Assembly (NCBI GenBank): GCA_044359955.1
Contig: JBIKLF010000011.1
Location: forward strand, 3,630 to 67,629
Reading direction: 5' to 3'
From: JACTMZ01 sp044359955
GTDB taxonomy: Bacteria > Verrucomicrobiota > Verrucomicrobiia > Chthoniobacterales > JACTMZ01
Length of the DNA: 64,000 nt
Part shown: positions 1 to 8,986 of the stretch, one piece after another
Numbering within the stretch: position 1 is the first letter of the stretch
How the letters are laid out: the number at the start of each line of letters is the position of its first letter
Notes under the pieces: generated by a model
Seen by the model: only the letters and a program-made list of their open reading frames with translations
Database searches by the model: none
What the model was told of the DNA's origin: nothing
Translations under genes and position numbers: made by a program

Positions 1-81
1 TTGGTCTGGTCCGGGATCCTCATCGCAGCGGCCGCCTTCTGGATTTCCGTCGCCGTCGGGTTGGCGGCGTGGATTCGCTGA
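1..81 (+). CDS. C-terminal end of a membrane protein (partial)
   Basis: The frame is open from base 1 and stops at TGA 79-81. The 26 visible residues are strongly hydrophobic (Ile-Leu-Ile-Ala-Ala-Ala-Ala-Phe-Trp, then Val-Ala-Val-Gly-Leu) and end Ala-Trp-Ile-Arg, which reads as one last transmembrane helix with a positive tail. The start lies upstream of the window, so the family cannot be named. It could be chance, but hydrophobicity over the whole stretch with a clean stop favours a real gene end. Confidence 0.45.
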   Translation: MVWSGILIAAAAFWISVAVGLAAWIR

Positions 82-301
82 CCGGTGGACGCATCCGTCC
101 GCTGCGGGGTGCATTTTGGTCCGATTCTGCATAGTCCATCCACCCTTCTGAGGGGGTGTCGAATTGCACTCCGAGGCCCGATGGTGCACTTTTTTTAGCC
201 TAGGCGCCGCCCGCCACGCCGTGTCACGAAACAACCTAAATACCAACCAAGTCATCAGCGGTTCGATCCAGCGCCAAGCCGTCGAAGAGGTGGCCGCGCC
301 G

Positions 302-1210
302 ATGCGAAACTACTACTCCTTGGATATCCACCAGCTGCGGCCGGGAGCCTATCCGAGTCGTCTCGACTTTGTCGCTTCGCGCGGCGCGTTCGTTTACCGC
401 GAGGATTATCCGCGATCCACGCGCATTGTCGGCGAAGTCATGGGCGGACGTTTCGGCGTGGGCATCAAACTGGGCGAGGTCGACGCAACATTCGCCGGCG
501 ACAAAGTGGCGCACCAATCCGTGCCCTCGGCCATGAGCGGAGAGCAGATCGATTTCACCGGAGAATGCGGCTACCGGCAAATGGTCATGGTTGTCGACCA
601 CGCCAAACTGTTTGCCTTGGCCGAAGGTGCGCGCGTCGCCCCGCGCGTCCTGCAAGGATTGAAGCCCGGACGTCAGGGCATGAACCTTTCGACCAAACCG
701 AATGCCGCCGCGTGCCTCGCCGACACTTTCGGCAAAATGCTCGATCGCGCCGTGGCCGGACAAATCGAAACCGATCAAGACAACTTCGAGGATCTGGTTT
801 ACGACGCTCTGCTCTCCCTCGTCGATCATACCGACTTTTGCTACGGCCGTCCGCCCGCCGCGGTGATTGTCCGGCGCGCCACGGAATTGGTGGAGGCATC
901 CTTCACCAGCGCACCGCCCATCAATGTGTTAGCCGCCCGCATGCGTTTGAGTCCGCGCACGCTCTACAGAGCTTTTGTTTCCGTCACCGGCATGGGACCT
1001 CACCTGTATTTCCGCCAGTGCGCCCTCAACCGCGCGCGGGAAGCCCTGCTCAAAGCCCACCCGCTCGAAAACAAAGTCACAGCCATCGCCGCCGACTTCG
1101 GCTTCACCGAGATCGGAAGATTCTCCGTCCGCTACCGCCAATTGTTCGGCGAGAGCCCCTCCCAAACCCTCGCCCGCCGTCCGCGCTGCATCGTTCCCAT
1201 TCCGGGGTAA
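302..1210 (+). CDS. AraC-family transcriptional regulator
   Basis: About 302 residues from ATG 302. A longer frame opens at TTG 164, but the first 46 residues of that version look non-conserved, so ATG 302 is preferred. The last ~100 residues form the two helix-turn-helix motifs of AraC/XylS regulators: first around NVLAARMRLSPRTLYRAF, second around AIAADFGFTEIGRFSVRYR, followed by the typical FGESPSQTL ending. The N-terminal ~200 residues are an effector or dimerisation region that I do not recognise. The HTH ending resembles ethanolamine-regulator (EutR)-like members, but no eut genes are near, so its target is unknown. It faces the hydrolase gene at 1394-4141 across a 183-bp gap in which I see no gene. 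Confidence 0.85.
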   Translation: MRNYYSLDIHQLRPGAYPSRLDFVASRGAFVYREDYPRSTRIVGEVMGGRFGVGIKLGEVDATFAGDKVAHQSVPSAMSGEQIDFTGECGYRQMVMVVDHAKLFALAEGARVAPRVLQGLKPGRQGMNLSTKPNAAACLADTFGKMLDRAVAGQIETDQDNFEDLVYDALLSLVDHTDFCYGRPPAAVIVRRATELVEASFTSAPPINVLAARMRLSPRTLYRAFVSVTGMGPHLYFRQCALNRAREALLKAHPLENKVTAIAADFGFTEIGRFSVRYRQLFGESPSQTLARRPRCIVPIPG

Positions 1211-1393
1211 CGCCGGGCGGGACTCGCGCAGATGTCTCTCACTGAGACAAGGAGAGCTCGGAGATTCCATCGACTCGCTGCCATCTCTTGGCCTCCCGGT
1301 CTTTTTGTCTGTCATCCCTGTCTCTTTCACTGTCCAACGTTGATTTCCCCCACCGGCAAAGCGACCGAGCTGTGATAGCCCGACATCCGCTCA

Positions 1394-4141
1394 TCACTTT
1401 GCCTGAATTCGCAAGAAGCCCTTGTTTCCCGGCATCGGAACCGTGTTGGTGATCGGTGTTCCGTTGTTGGTGAAAGGCTGCGTGGCAAGATCGGTGGTTG
1501 TTTGCGTTTGGAAAACAACGGTGCCGTTTGTGCCCTGCTTCTGGATCATCACGCCGCCCATGCGGAGATCCATGATCGAGTTACTGTCATAGAGACCGAA
1601 GGCCATGGGGCTGGCGATAACGTCTTGCTGACCGGCGGTGCGGTTGCCGTTGAATTGCGACAGCGTGAAGAGCTGCGCAAGATTGGGGTTGCTGTAAAGC
1701 GCGGTGACGAGCGCCGGTTGACTCGACTGCCAATCGAATCCAAGAGCGGACATGGAGAACTCGGCTGCGTCGTTCAGGCCGTCGCTGTCGGTGTCCGTAT
1801 TCTCGCCGAGGCCCAAGCCGGAAACATTGACGATGAACGGACTGTTGTTGGTGTGGCTGCTGGCAATGGAGAGCAGCGCGTTTTTCTCACCCACCGAAGA
1901 CGGAGAAAAGACCGCCGAGAAAGCCGTGGTCTGGCCCGGCGCCAAGGAATTGATCGTGGGCGCAGTGAGCAGGAAGTGCGAGCTGCCGGCGCCGGATTTG
2001 GTCACGACGATGTTGCTGATGACGGTGCGGCCGGAATTCCGCAACGTGTAGACTTGGGCAGCAGAGGCGCTTCCGGAGCGGGTGGCGGGAAAAACATTGG
2101 TGCCGTTGTTGACCATAAGGGGATAACCGGCCGTCTCCAACGTCAGCCCCGGGAGCGGCCGCCATCCGAGCGACAGCTCGTTGTCTGTCGTGTAAGTGAC
2201 TTGGCTGAGCGACGAGCCGTCCGGTCGCACGATGTTGACCTCGAAGTTGCCCGTGCGATCGCTCGCGAACGCGATCCACTCGCCATCCGGAGACCAAGCG
2301 GGCGTGACGTCGCCGCGGATGGAGGGGAAGAAAGCGCCGAGGTTGAGCGCGGGCGTGTTGCCGGAGTTCGTCGTGATCTGCTTCAGGCCGGTGCCGTTCG
2401 TGTTGACCACGAAGATTTGTCCCACCCCGTTGACCATATTGTTGAAAACGATGCGCGTTCCATCCGGCGACCACGCGCGGCCTTCGGCATTGTTCACACC
2501 CGTGGTCACCCTCTGGAGAGGCCCTGTCCCGTCTGCGTTGAGGATGTAAAGATCTTGATTGGTGTTGGTGGATTCCCGCATGGCGACGAGGAGTTTCGTG
2601 CCGTCCGGAGAATACTTTGGACCGACGAAGGTGACGGACGATGGGTTGGTGGTTATTCGTCGCTCGTCGGTGCCGTCGGCGGCGATGGTATACACCTCGT
2701 AGTTGCCATTGCGGTTGCTCGTGTAGGCGATGCGGGAACCGTCGGGCGAAATGGATGGAACGAGATCATAATACTCTGCGTTGGTCGTGATGTTCGTGCG
2801 AGCGGAGCCGTCCGCCCGCATGGTCATGATCCGGCCGCGGTCGCCCGAGAGTTCGGTAAAGGCAACCCACGAGCCATCGGCGCTCCACGTCGAGTGCAAG
2901 TCCATCCGCGAGGGTGGGGCTTGGGTGAGGCGGGTTTCTCCTTGGCCGTCGGCCCGGATGGAGAAGATCGACGTCTCCCCTTCCCCGAGACGCGAGAACG
3001 ATATGACGCCCTGGTCTGTCAGCGGTGCGCCACCGACCGCCGGGACCGGAAGACCGGTGGGCTGGTAGCGGTCGGTGATGTTGTCCGGCAGATTCGGTTC
3101 GAGCGGATCGACGATGCGCACCCCGGTGCCTGCGGCGAAGTTCAGGCGTGTCAGGTCGGTCGTCAGGGTCGTCAGCGTGCGGGGGTTCTCGAAGACGAAG
3201 GCGCGACTGGTGAGGTCGAACACCGTGCGCCAGTCCGTCTCGTGTATCGCACCGGCCACGTCACCCGGCGCCCCGATCGGATCCGACACGTTGCGCATCA
3301 CCGACATCACCGCGGCCCGAGCCTCCAGCGCATTACGTGGCGTCACGTGGTCGAGCAAGCCCCGGTAGTATGAGGCCCGGATGAATCGATCCACGCTACT
3401 CGTGTTCCCGGGCACCGGCACGCTGCGCGTGGTGTTGGTGAAGTTGAAGTTGTAGGCGTCGAGGAGAACCTTCGCCTCGGTGAGCTTCGTGTTGGCCGTG
3501 ACGCAGAAACCCGCGCCGCGGGAAATCTCCGCCACGCCGTCGATATACTCGACCACCGCGGAGTCGCCCGTGGCATCCTCGATGCTGAACGACAAGCCCG
3601 TGGCGTAGCCATCAATGCCAACGACCACCGGCTGGATCGGCGGAAGCAGGGCAATGGCCTCCGCGACCGTGGCGGCATTATCGAGGAGGTATTGAACCAA
3701 GAGGTTCATGTTGATCCCCGCGCGCGACACATCGCGGTCGCCGTATTTGGTGACACCGAGAGCCAGGGCATGCGCCGCGAGGCCCGCCTCGTTCATGCCA
3801 TCCATCACATAAGAGTTGTAGTTGGCCACCACGACGCTGCCGTAGAGAGAGGTCCACTTGGCCGGGTTCTGGGGGACGACAACATTTGTCCCGTTCATCG
3901 CGCCGGACTTCGATAAGCCGCGCGGCAAGACCAGCAACTTGGGATCCGACGCCGCCCTCGGATCCGTCGTCGCCTCAAACCAGTCCGCGTTTCGGCCTAC
4001 GACCTTGGCGATGGAGTTGTCGTTCCAAAAGACCCTCGTGCACGCGTGCCCAGCCGGGCCCGACAAGATCAGCGCGGCACAAACGCAAAGCGTCAGAAGA
4101 GCGCGGAAGCGGGCGCAAGAAACACGCGAGTGAGGCGTCAT
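1394..4141 (-). CDS. secreted Ntn (choloylglycine-type) hydrolase fused to TolB-like propeller
   Basis: About 915 residues from ATG 4141; the frame extends upstream to 4246, but only the 4141 start puts a signal peptide at the N-terminus. Cleavage after Ala-His-Ala would expose Cys34 as the N-terminal nucleophile. Arg50, Asp53, Asn217 and Arg252 sit at the spacing expected for linear amide C-N hydrolases (bile-salt hydrolase / penicillin V acylase family). The hydrolase covers about residues 34-345. Residues 375-660 hold repeated SPDG blades (WSADGSWVAF, ISPDGSRIAY, YSPDGTKLLV, WSPDGTRIVF, WSPDGEWIAF) of a TolB/WD40-like propeller. Residues 670-775 resemble a choice-of-anchor-D/DUF1573 Ig-like domain, followed by a DTDSDGLND calcium-loop motif and a C-terminal segment. 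The substrate is unknown: bile-salt, penicillin or acyl-homoserine-lactone amides are all possible. The next gene upstream is a single-domain paralogue. Confidence 0.85.
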   Translation of the reverse strand: MTPHSRVSCARFRALLTLCVCAALILSGPAGHACTRVFWNDNSIAKVVGRNADWFEATTDPRAASDPKLLVLPRGLSKSGAMNGTNVVVPQNPAKWTSLYGSVVVANYNSYVMDGMNEAGLAAHALALGVTKYGDRDVSRAGINMNLLVQYLLDNAATVAEAIALLPPIQPVVVGIDGYATGLSFSIEDATGDSAVVEYIDGVAEISRGAGFCVTANTKLTEAKVLLDAYNFNFTNTTRSVPVPGNTSSVDRFIRASYYRGLLDHVTPRNALEARAAVMSVMRNVSDPIGAPGDVAGAIHETDWRTVFDLTSRAFVFENPRTLTTLTTDLTRLNFAAGTGVRIVDPLEPNLPDNITDRYQPTGLPVPAVGGAPLTDQGVISFSRLGEGETSIFSIRADGQGETRLTQAPPSRMDLHSTWSADGSWVAFTELSGDRGRIMTMRADGSARTNITTNAEYYDLVPSISPDGSRIAYTSNRNGNYEVYTIAADGTDERRITTNPSSVTFVGPKYSPDGTKLLVAMRESTNTNQDLYILNADGTGPLQRVTTGVNNAEGRAWSPDGTRIVFNNMVNGVGQIFVVNTNGTGLKQITTNSGNTPALNLGAFFPSIRGDVTPAWSPDGEWIAFASDRTGNFEVNIVRPDGSSLSQVTYTTDNELSLGWRPLPGLTLETAGYPLMVNNGTNVFPATRSGSASAAQVYTLRNSGRTVISNIVVTKSGAGSSHFLLTAPTINSLAPGQTTAFSAVFSPSSVGEKNALLSIASSHTNNSPFIVNVSGLGLGENTDTDSDGLNDAAEFSMSALGFDWQSSQPALVTALYSNPNLAQLFTLSQFNGNRTAGQQDVIASPMAFGLYDSNSIMDLRMGGVMIQKQGTNGTVVFQTQTTTDLATQPFTNNGTPITNTVPMPGNKGFLRIQAK

Positions 4142-4365
4142 GGTTGGGTCGAAATTTTGCCCGCATCTGCAGCGCAGGGAGCGGTAAACGCAAAAGCTAC
4201 AAAGTTTCCCTCGCGTTGCAACCCGATGCTCGTGGGGGCGGGTCACACAGAGTAATCCAAGCCTTTATCAATGATTGTTTTTCTCTTCTTTCTGCCACCG
4301 GCTGACCTGCGAGCTGGACGTAACCGAGCGGAGCGAGCCGGAGTCCGCCGCCCGCCGCCTCGCCA

Positions 4366-5454
4366 TCAAGCGCCTTTTTTCTCGGGAGTGAGGTAGGCGA
4401 TGGGCTGTGTGGGCTTGAAGGCGTTGTTGATCTCGCCCTGCAGCTTGAAGCCTTCTTCACCTTCGAGCGCCACGCTGCGCACGCCCGATCCCGGAGCGAA
4501 GTCGATTTTGTTGAGATCGACCATCACGACGTAGGGGCTGAGCGCGGATTCGAAGTAGTAGTTCTTGCGCGAGTGATCGAGCACCGAGCGCCAGTAAGTG
4601 GGCGCGATGTTCGGATGCTCGGGGTCCGCGGCACCCCACGGCACGGAGACGTTGCGCATGACGCTGAAGACGCCGGCCACTTGGCGACGGGGTTCGGCCA
4701 CATCGTCGCCCATGAATTTCAAATAGTAGGACGCACGGACGAAGCGGTCTTCGCTCTGGTGCGAACCCGGCAGCACCTTGGTGTTGTCCATGCGCGACCA
4801 ATAATCGTTCAGCGTGAGTTGCTTGTCGTAGGTCGGACTGTTGGTCATCACCTGGTATTGCTTGCCGTGGTGAATCACGACCTTGCCGTCGAGAAACTCC
4901 ATGACGGCCGAATCACCCGTCGGATCGGTCAACGAAAGATGGACGGAAGGATGCGCCGCGCCGCCCGGTCCGAAATTGCAGGGCACGAAGTAGATCGGAT
5001 TGTCCTTCATCGCCACGACCGCCTCGGCCACCGTGGCGTAGTTCGAGAGGATGTATTGCAACCAAGCCGCCCACGAGACCTGCGGTTTGTCGCCGGACGG
5101 CGCGGGACCGAAATCCGTCTCGGCCAGATAGAGCATGTTGGCCCCGAGGCCTTTCTCGTTCATGCCGTCGAAGGCGCCGTTGATTGGTCCACCCGGATTC
5201 ATCGCGCCGGCCAGCACCACTGTGCCGTATTTGCTTTCCCACGAGTGGCCGCCGGGCAGGCCTTCGTTCTTCTCGCCGCGCGGGATGACGTAGAAGTGCG
5301 TGTTGAAATCGTAGGGCCAATCCATCGAGCGCCCCGTGATGGCCGTGCCGTCCTTGCCGAGCCACGTGGCGCGCGAGCAGGCTGCGGCAGGGTCGATGGC
5401 GCAGAAGGCGGCGGAGAGAAAAAGGAGACTGAAGAGAGATCCGGAGGATTTCAT
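4366..5454 (-). CDS. secreted choloylglycine-type Ntn hydrolase
   Basis: 362 residues with a short signal peptide (hydrophobic residues 5-20, cleavage after Ala-Ala-Ala25), leaving Cys26 as the nucleophile. Arg42, Asp45 (GRSMDW), Asn205 (MTNSP) and Arg237 (EDRFVR) fit the catalytic set of the linear amide C-N hydrolase family at nearly canonical spacing. Length is normal for the family (about 320-370). It is co-oriented with, and about 225 bp upstream of, the longer fused paralogue ending at 1394; the two share the DRF-RASYY and VMRNVS blocks, so they probably arose by duplication. Likely periplasmic or extracellular amidase; substrate not determinable from sequence. Confidence 0.88.
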   Translation of the reverse strand: MKSSGSLFSLLFLSAAFCAIDPAAACSRATWLGKDGTAITGRSMDWPYDFNTHFYVIPRGEKNEGLPGGHSWESKYGTVVLAGAMNPGGPINGAFDGMNEKGLGANMLYLAETDFGPAPSGDKPQVSWAAWLQYILSNYATVAEAVVAMKDNPIYFVPCNFGPGGAAHPSVHLSLTDPTGDSAVMEFLDGKVVIHHGKQYQVMTNSPTYDKQLTLNDYWSRMDNTKVLPGSHQSEDRFVRASYYLKFMGDDVAEPRRQVAGVFSVMRNVSVPWGAADPEHPNIAPTYWRSVLDHSRKNYYFESALSPYVVMVDLNKIDFAPGSGVRSVALEGEEGFKLQGEINNAFKPTQPIAYLTPEKKGA

Positions 5455-5563
5455 GGTGCGGACTTTTTACAAACGAGGTCGCGGCTGCGCACGCGAAAAA
5501 AACCAGCAGCGAAGATCTTCGCCGCGGCATCGACATGGGACGGCGGGGCGTAAAGCATGGGTC

Positions 5564-5713
5564 ATGCGCGGCGTCAAAAAGCAGCACCTCCCCTCGAAGA
5601 TCTGCACGGTATGCGGGCGGCCCTTCCTGTGGCGGAAGAAATGGGAAAAGGTCTGGAATGAGGTCCGTTTCTGCAGCGAACGATGCCGCCGCACGCGGCC
5701 GCCGGTTCGATGA
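5564..5713 (+). CDS. DUF2256 small zinc-ribbon-like protein
   Basis: 49 residues. Two Cys pairs (CTVCGRPF and CSERCRR) surround a WRKKWEKVW core, the hallmark of DUF2256. The family is commonly found beside photolyase/cryptochrome genes, and here its TGA overlaps the ATG of the photolyase gene at 5710 (ATGA), implying translational coupling. Probably a zinc-binding accessory protein; its biochemical role is not established. ATG 5564 is chosen because the conserved region begins just after it; the frame is open further upstream without similarity. Confidence 0.85.
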   Translation: MRGVKKQHLPSKICTVCGRPFLWRKKWEKVWNEVRFCSERCRRTRPPVR

Positions 5714-7302
5714 ACGATCCGGTGCAGTTGGTGTGGTTCAAGCGTGATCTGCGCGTGGACGATCACCGTCCGCTGGCCGAGGCGGCGCAGCGCGGCCCGG
5801 TGCTGGGCCTCTACGTTTACGAACCGGAGTTGCATGGCAGTGCGGAGTTCACCGCGGCGCATCTTGTCTTTCTGCAGGAATCGCTGGTTTCTTTGGAGCG
5901 CTCGCTGCGGGAACTGGGCGGCACGCTGGTGATCCGGCGCGGGCGGGTGGCCGAGGTGCTTCACGCGTTGCAGCGGGAGACGTCGTTTGTTTCGCTTTGG
6001 TCCCACGAGGAAGCGGGCAGTGACCTCACTTACCGGCGCGATCGCGAGGTGGCAGCGTGGTGCCGCGAGCAAGGTGTCCTCTGGCATGAATTCCGGCAGG
6101 ACGGCGTGGTGCGGCGTCTCGCTTCGCGCAACGGCTGGTCGCGGCACTGGGAGGAATTCATGCGCCAACCCGTCGTCCCGCGGCCGTCTCTGCGCGGTGT
6201 GCATGGTGCGCGGAGCGACGCTTCGCCCACGCTGGCCGATCTGGGTGCGCCACCTTCCGACAAGCCTGAAGCGCAAAAAGGCGGGGAGGACGAGGCTTCC
6301 AGCACGCTGGCGTCCTTTTTATCCGGACGCGGGGTGAATTATCGCGCGGCTATGTCAAGTCCGGTCACCGGATGGAACGGGTGTTCGCGCCTGAGTCCTT
6401 ATCTGGCGTTCGGTTGCATCTCGTTGCGCACTGTGAACGGACGGCTGGCCGCGCGGCGCAGCGAATTGCGGGCGGCCATAGCCGCCGGGGCGCCGGTCGA
6501 TCGCCGCTGGTTCGGATCATTGCAGAGTTTCGGGTCGCGTTTGCGCTGGCACTGTCACTTCATGCAGAAGCTCGAGGACGAGTCGCGCATCGAGTTCGGC
6601 AATTTCGTGCGGGCTTATGACGGATTGCGGGAGGAATTCACCGTGAGCGCTGAAGGTCGCCGCCGTTTCGAGGCGTGGACGGAAGGGCTCACCGGGTACC
6701 CGATGGTCGATGCCTGCATCCGCTGCGTGAAAGCCACCGGCTGGCTCAACTTCCGCATGCGCGCCATGCTGGCGAGCTTTTCCGCGTATCATCTCTGGTT
6801 GCACTGGCGCGAACCCGCGGTCTGGTTGGGCTCGCACTTCCTGGACTTCGAACCGGGAATCCACTTCAGCCAGTTCCAAATGCAAAGCGGCACGAGCGGC
6901 ATCAATACGGTGCGCATATATTCCCCCGCCAAGCAGGCGGTCGAGCAGGATCCCGCAGGCGAGTTCATCCGCCGATGGGTGCCGGAACTGCGCGCCGTTC
7001 CCGTATCGTGGCTCTCCCGGCCCGAGCAAATGCCCGCGGAACTGCAGAGTCGTTGCGGATACCTCATCGGACGCGACTATCCCGCGCCGATCGTCGAGCA
7101 TGCCGCGGCAGTGAAAGAAGCGCGCGACCGCATCGCCGCGATCCGCCGCCGGAGCGGAACGCGCACGGAGGCAAAGGCGGTTTTTGTCCGTCACGGCAGC
7201 CGAAAAAAGTCAGCCACAGGTCGTGATCGCAAAAACCGGCAGCCGATTTTGCCCGGGTTGGATGCAGCGATGGAAGCGGCGGCCACGAGCGAACGAGGAT
7301 AA
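5710..7302 (+). CDS. deoxyribodipyrimidine photolyase / cryptochrome family
   Basis: 530 residues from the ATG that overlaps the DUF2256 stop. The N-terminal alpha/beta antenna-chromophore domain is visible at residues 4-130 (VWFKRDLRVDDHRPL, then VLGLYVYEP). The C-terminal helical FAD-binding domain has SRLSPYLAFGCIS, TGWLNFRMRAM and the PGIHFSQFQMQSGTSGINT stretch, the form seen in cryptochrome-like photolyases associated with DUF2256 rather than the classic WQW-N-G form. It probably repairs UV pyrimidine dimers or acts as a blue-light receptor. The lysine/arginine-rich tail (last ~50 residues) may aid DNA binding. A frame extends 27 bp upstream to ATG 5683, but the family N-terminus matches 5710. 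Confidence 0.9.
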   Translation: MNDPVQLVWFKRDLRVDDHRPLAEAAQRGPVLGLYVYEPELHGSAEFTAAHLVFLQESLVSLERSLRELGGTLVIRRGRVAEVLHALQRETSFVSLWSHEEAGSDLTYRRDREVAAWCREQGVLWHEFRQDGVVRRLASRNGWSRHWEEFMRQPVVPRPSLRGVHGARSDASPTLADLGAPPSDKPEAQKGGEDEASSTLASFLSGRGVNYRAAMSSPVTGWNGCSRLSPYLAFGCISLRTVNGRLAARRSELRAAIAAGAPVDRRWFGSLQSFGSRLRWHCHFMQKLEDESRIEFGNFVRAYDGLREEFTVSAEGRRRFEAWTEGLTGYPMVDACIRCVKATGWLNFRMRAMLASFSAYHLWLHWREPAVWLGSHFLDFEPGIHFSQFQMQSGTSGINTVRIYSPAKQAVEQDPAGEFIRRWVPELRAVPVSWLSRPEQMPAELQSRCGYLIGRDYPAPIVEHAAAVKEARDRIAAIRRRSGTRTEAKAVFVRHGSRKKSATGRDRKNRQPILPGLDAAMEAAATSERG

Positions 7303-7353
7303 GCGCAGAAGCTGAACACCGATGCGACTGACTTAGAGCGGTTTAAGTTTTTC

Positions 7354-7441
7354 TGTAGCCGCAGCACGGTGTGCCGCGAACCCATGGATTCGTCGGCGGG
7401 GACGCCGACGCTACAGCTAGATGTAGCGGCGACGTCCTCGC
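7354..7441. repeat. palindromic intergenic repeats
   Basis: Two short inverted units: CTGTAGCCGCAGCACGG...GCGGGGACGCCGACGCTACAG and TGTAGCGGCGACGTCCTCGCCG. They belong to the dispersed CTACA/TGTAG-ended palindrome family seen at 8868, 16636, 27548, 29995, 39555 and 40067. The gap between the two photolyase-type genes (7303-7523) contains nothing else I can identify. Confidence 0.7.
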
Positions 7442-7523
7442 CGTCGGTGCCTCTTTATTTCTCTGGCCACCATCCGTGAGATCCGTGACATTCCTGGCCG
7501 CGCCGAATGTTTCCCGCTTAGTC

Positions 7524-8711
7524 ATGACAGACGTTATGCAAACGATGGAAACTTTCCCCTCCACCCGGCCAGCCGCGTTGCAGCGGCTCGAGGAGTTTGT
7601 GCGCACAGGCGCGGCGGATTATGCGCGCACGCGGAATTTCGTGAAGGCCGGAAACAGCAATGTCTCACGTCTCTCGGCGGCATTGCGGCACCGTTTGATC
7701 TCGGAGGAGGAAGTGTTGGCCGCAGTGCTGGCCGTGCACCGTTTTCCCGCGGTGGAGAAATTCGTGCAAGAAGTGGTCTGGCGCACTTACTGGAAAGGTT
7801 GGCTGGAACTGCATCCCGGGGTGTGGATGGACTACCTGCGCCTCGCCGCGGAACCGGCACCGGAGATTCCGGAGGATGGGACCATGAGTGTTTTCGCCGA
7901 AGAATTGCGAACCACCGGTTACCTGCACAACCACGCCCGCATGTGGTGGGCCGCTTGGTGGTGTCATCAGCAAGGCCTGCCCTGGGCCGCGGGCGCTCGT
8001 TTCTTTTTCGACCATCTGCTCGATGCCGATGCCGCGAGCAACACGCTCGGCTGGCGTTGGGTGGCCGGACTGCAAACGCCCGGCAAAGCCTATCTCGCGC
8101 GCCGTGAGAACATGGCGAAGTATTGGGAAGATCACGGTTCCCTCGATGCCATCGATGACAGCGCACACGCACGGATTCCCGCCGAGACGGCCGACCGTTC
8201 GCGCGTGGCCATGCCGGATTATGCGGAAACGCCGCCGCCGCTCGGCGGCCCGGCGCTCCTTCTCGGCCACGCCGACGATTTGTCGATCGAAACGACTCCG
8301 CTCGGCGGCCTGCGGCCGGCAGCTATCGCCCTGATCGATCAACCCGGCGAAAGTGACGGCGAAGCCAAGCGGGCATGGCGTCGGAGCGCCATGGACGATG
8401 CAGCTACCCGCTGGTCGCAACACTATGAATGTCCCGTCGCGCGTTTGGCGCGCTGGGATGGAGTGTGCACTTGGGCGGCTCGGGCCGGGGGTGGTCATGT
8501 CATATTGATGGCACCCTTCGTCGGACCCGATGCCGATGCATGGGGTTCGGAGCGGCGCGCACTGCAGGAGGCTGGCGTCGAAGTCACCGAATGCCGCCGC
8601 ACTTGGGATCAGCGCCTGTTTCCCGCCGCCCGGGCCGGATTTTTTCCCTTCTGGCACAAGGCCAGGCCGCTTTTGTCGAAGCGACTACCCTTGGCCAAAA
8701 CCGCGGCCTGA
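7524..8711 (+). CDS. photolyase-like FAD-binding protein with apparent domain swap
   Basis: About 395 residues from ATG 7524 (other ATGs at 7536 and 7545 are possible). Residues ~30-235 are a photolyase/cryptochrome FAD-binding helical domain: FVQEVVWRTYWKGWLEL, TTGYLHNHARMWWAAWW, LLDADAASNTLGWRWVAG and LARRENMAKY, i.e. the classic D-D-A-N-W-W-AG core. There is no alpha/beta domain in front. Instead ~150 residues follow, with LLLGHADDLSIE, AIALIDQP, HVILMAPFVGPD and ending GFFPFWHKARPLL, which look like a Rossmann-type alpha/beta domain resembling the photolyase N-terminal domain. It follows the DUF2256-photolyase pair in the same direction. Repair activity, photosensing or another FAD role is undetermined. 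Confidence 0.8.
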   Translation: MTDVMQTMETFPSTRPAALQRLEEFVRTGAADYARTRNFVKAGNSNVSRLSAALRHRLISEEEVLAAVLAVHRFPAVEKFVQEVVWRTYWKGWLELHPGVWMDYLRLAAEPAPEIPEDGTMSVFAEELRTTGYLHNHARMWWAAWWCHQQGLPWAAGARFFFDHLLDADAASNTLGWRWVAGLQTPGKAYLARRENMAKYWEDHGSLDAIDDSAHARIPAETADRSRVAMPDYAETPPPLGGPALLLGHADDLSIETTPLGGLRPAAIALIDQPGESDGEAKRAWRRSAMDDAATRWSQHYECPVARLARWDGVCTWAARAGGGHVILMAPFVGPDADAWGSERRALQEAGVEVTECRRTWDQRLFPAARAGFFPFWHKARPLLSKRLPLAKTAA

Positions 8712-8867
8712 CGGTCCTCGTGGTCCGGAAATTTCCCCGCAGACGTGTGGTCGACGCAGAGGTCTATTACAGAGACACGGAGAACGACGAGATTCCGCTC
8801 ACTGTCTATCGGCTTCCAATGGAAGGCGGCATTGAGTTCCGCTTGAACGTATAGCTCCTTGTAGCGT

Positions 8868-8932
8868 TGCCGTCCCCGGCAACGGCCGTTATCGACAACG
8901 ACCGGCGGCGAGGACGCCGCCGCTACAGTTCG
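8868..8932. repeat. TGTAG...CTACAG palindromic repeat
   Basis: Begins TTGTAGCGTTGCCGTCC and ends GGACGCCGCCGCTACAG, with a second inner palindrome CCGGCAACGG...CCGG. It fills most of the 275-bp gap between two convergent genes (8712-8986) and could also fold as a bidirectional transcription terminator. I see no convincing gene in the rest of the gap. Confidence 0.65.
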
Positions 8933-8986
8933 GACTCGTCACATGTCACACGTAACTCGTCACAACGGCGCGGCTTCGCCGCGCCG

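Noticed and set aside
1502..3373. Long + strand reading frame over the Ntn-hydrolase gene
   Set aside because: Shadow of the 950-codon minus-strand gene; composition is Arg/Gly/Val-rich with no domain.
8712..8866. Small frame ending VYRLPMEGGIEFRLNV
   Set aside because: No start with a ribosome site and no family; overlaps the end of the photolyase-like gene. Left unannotated.
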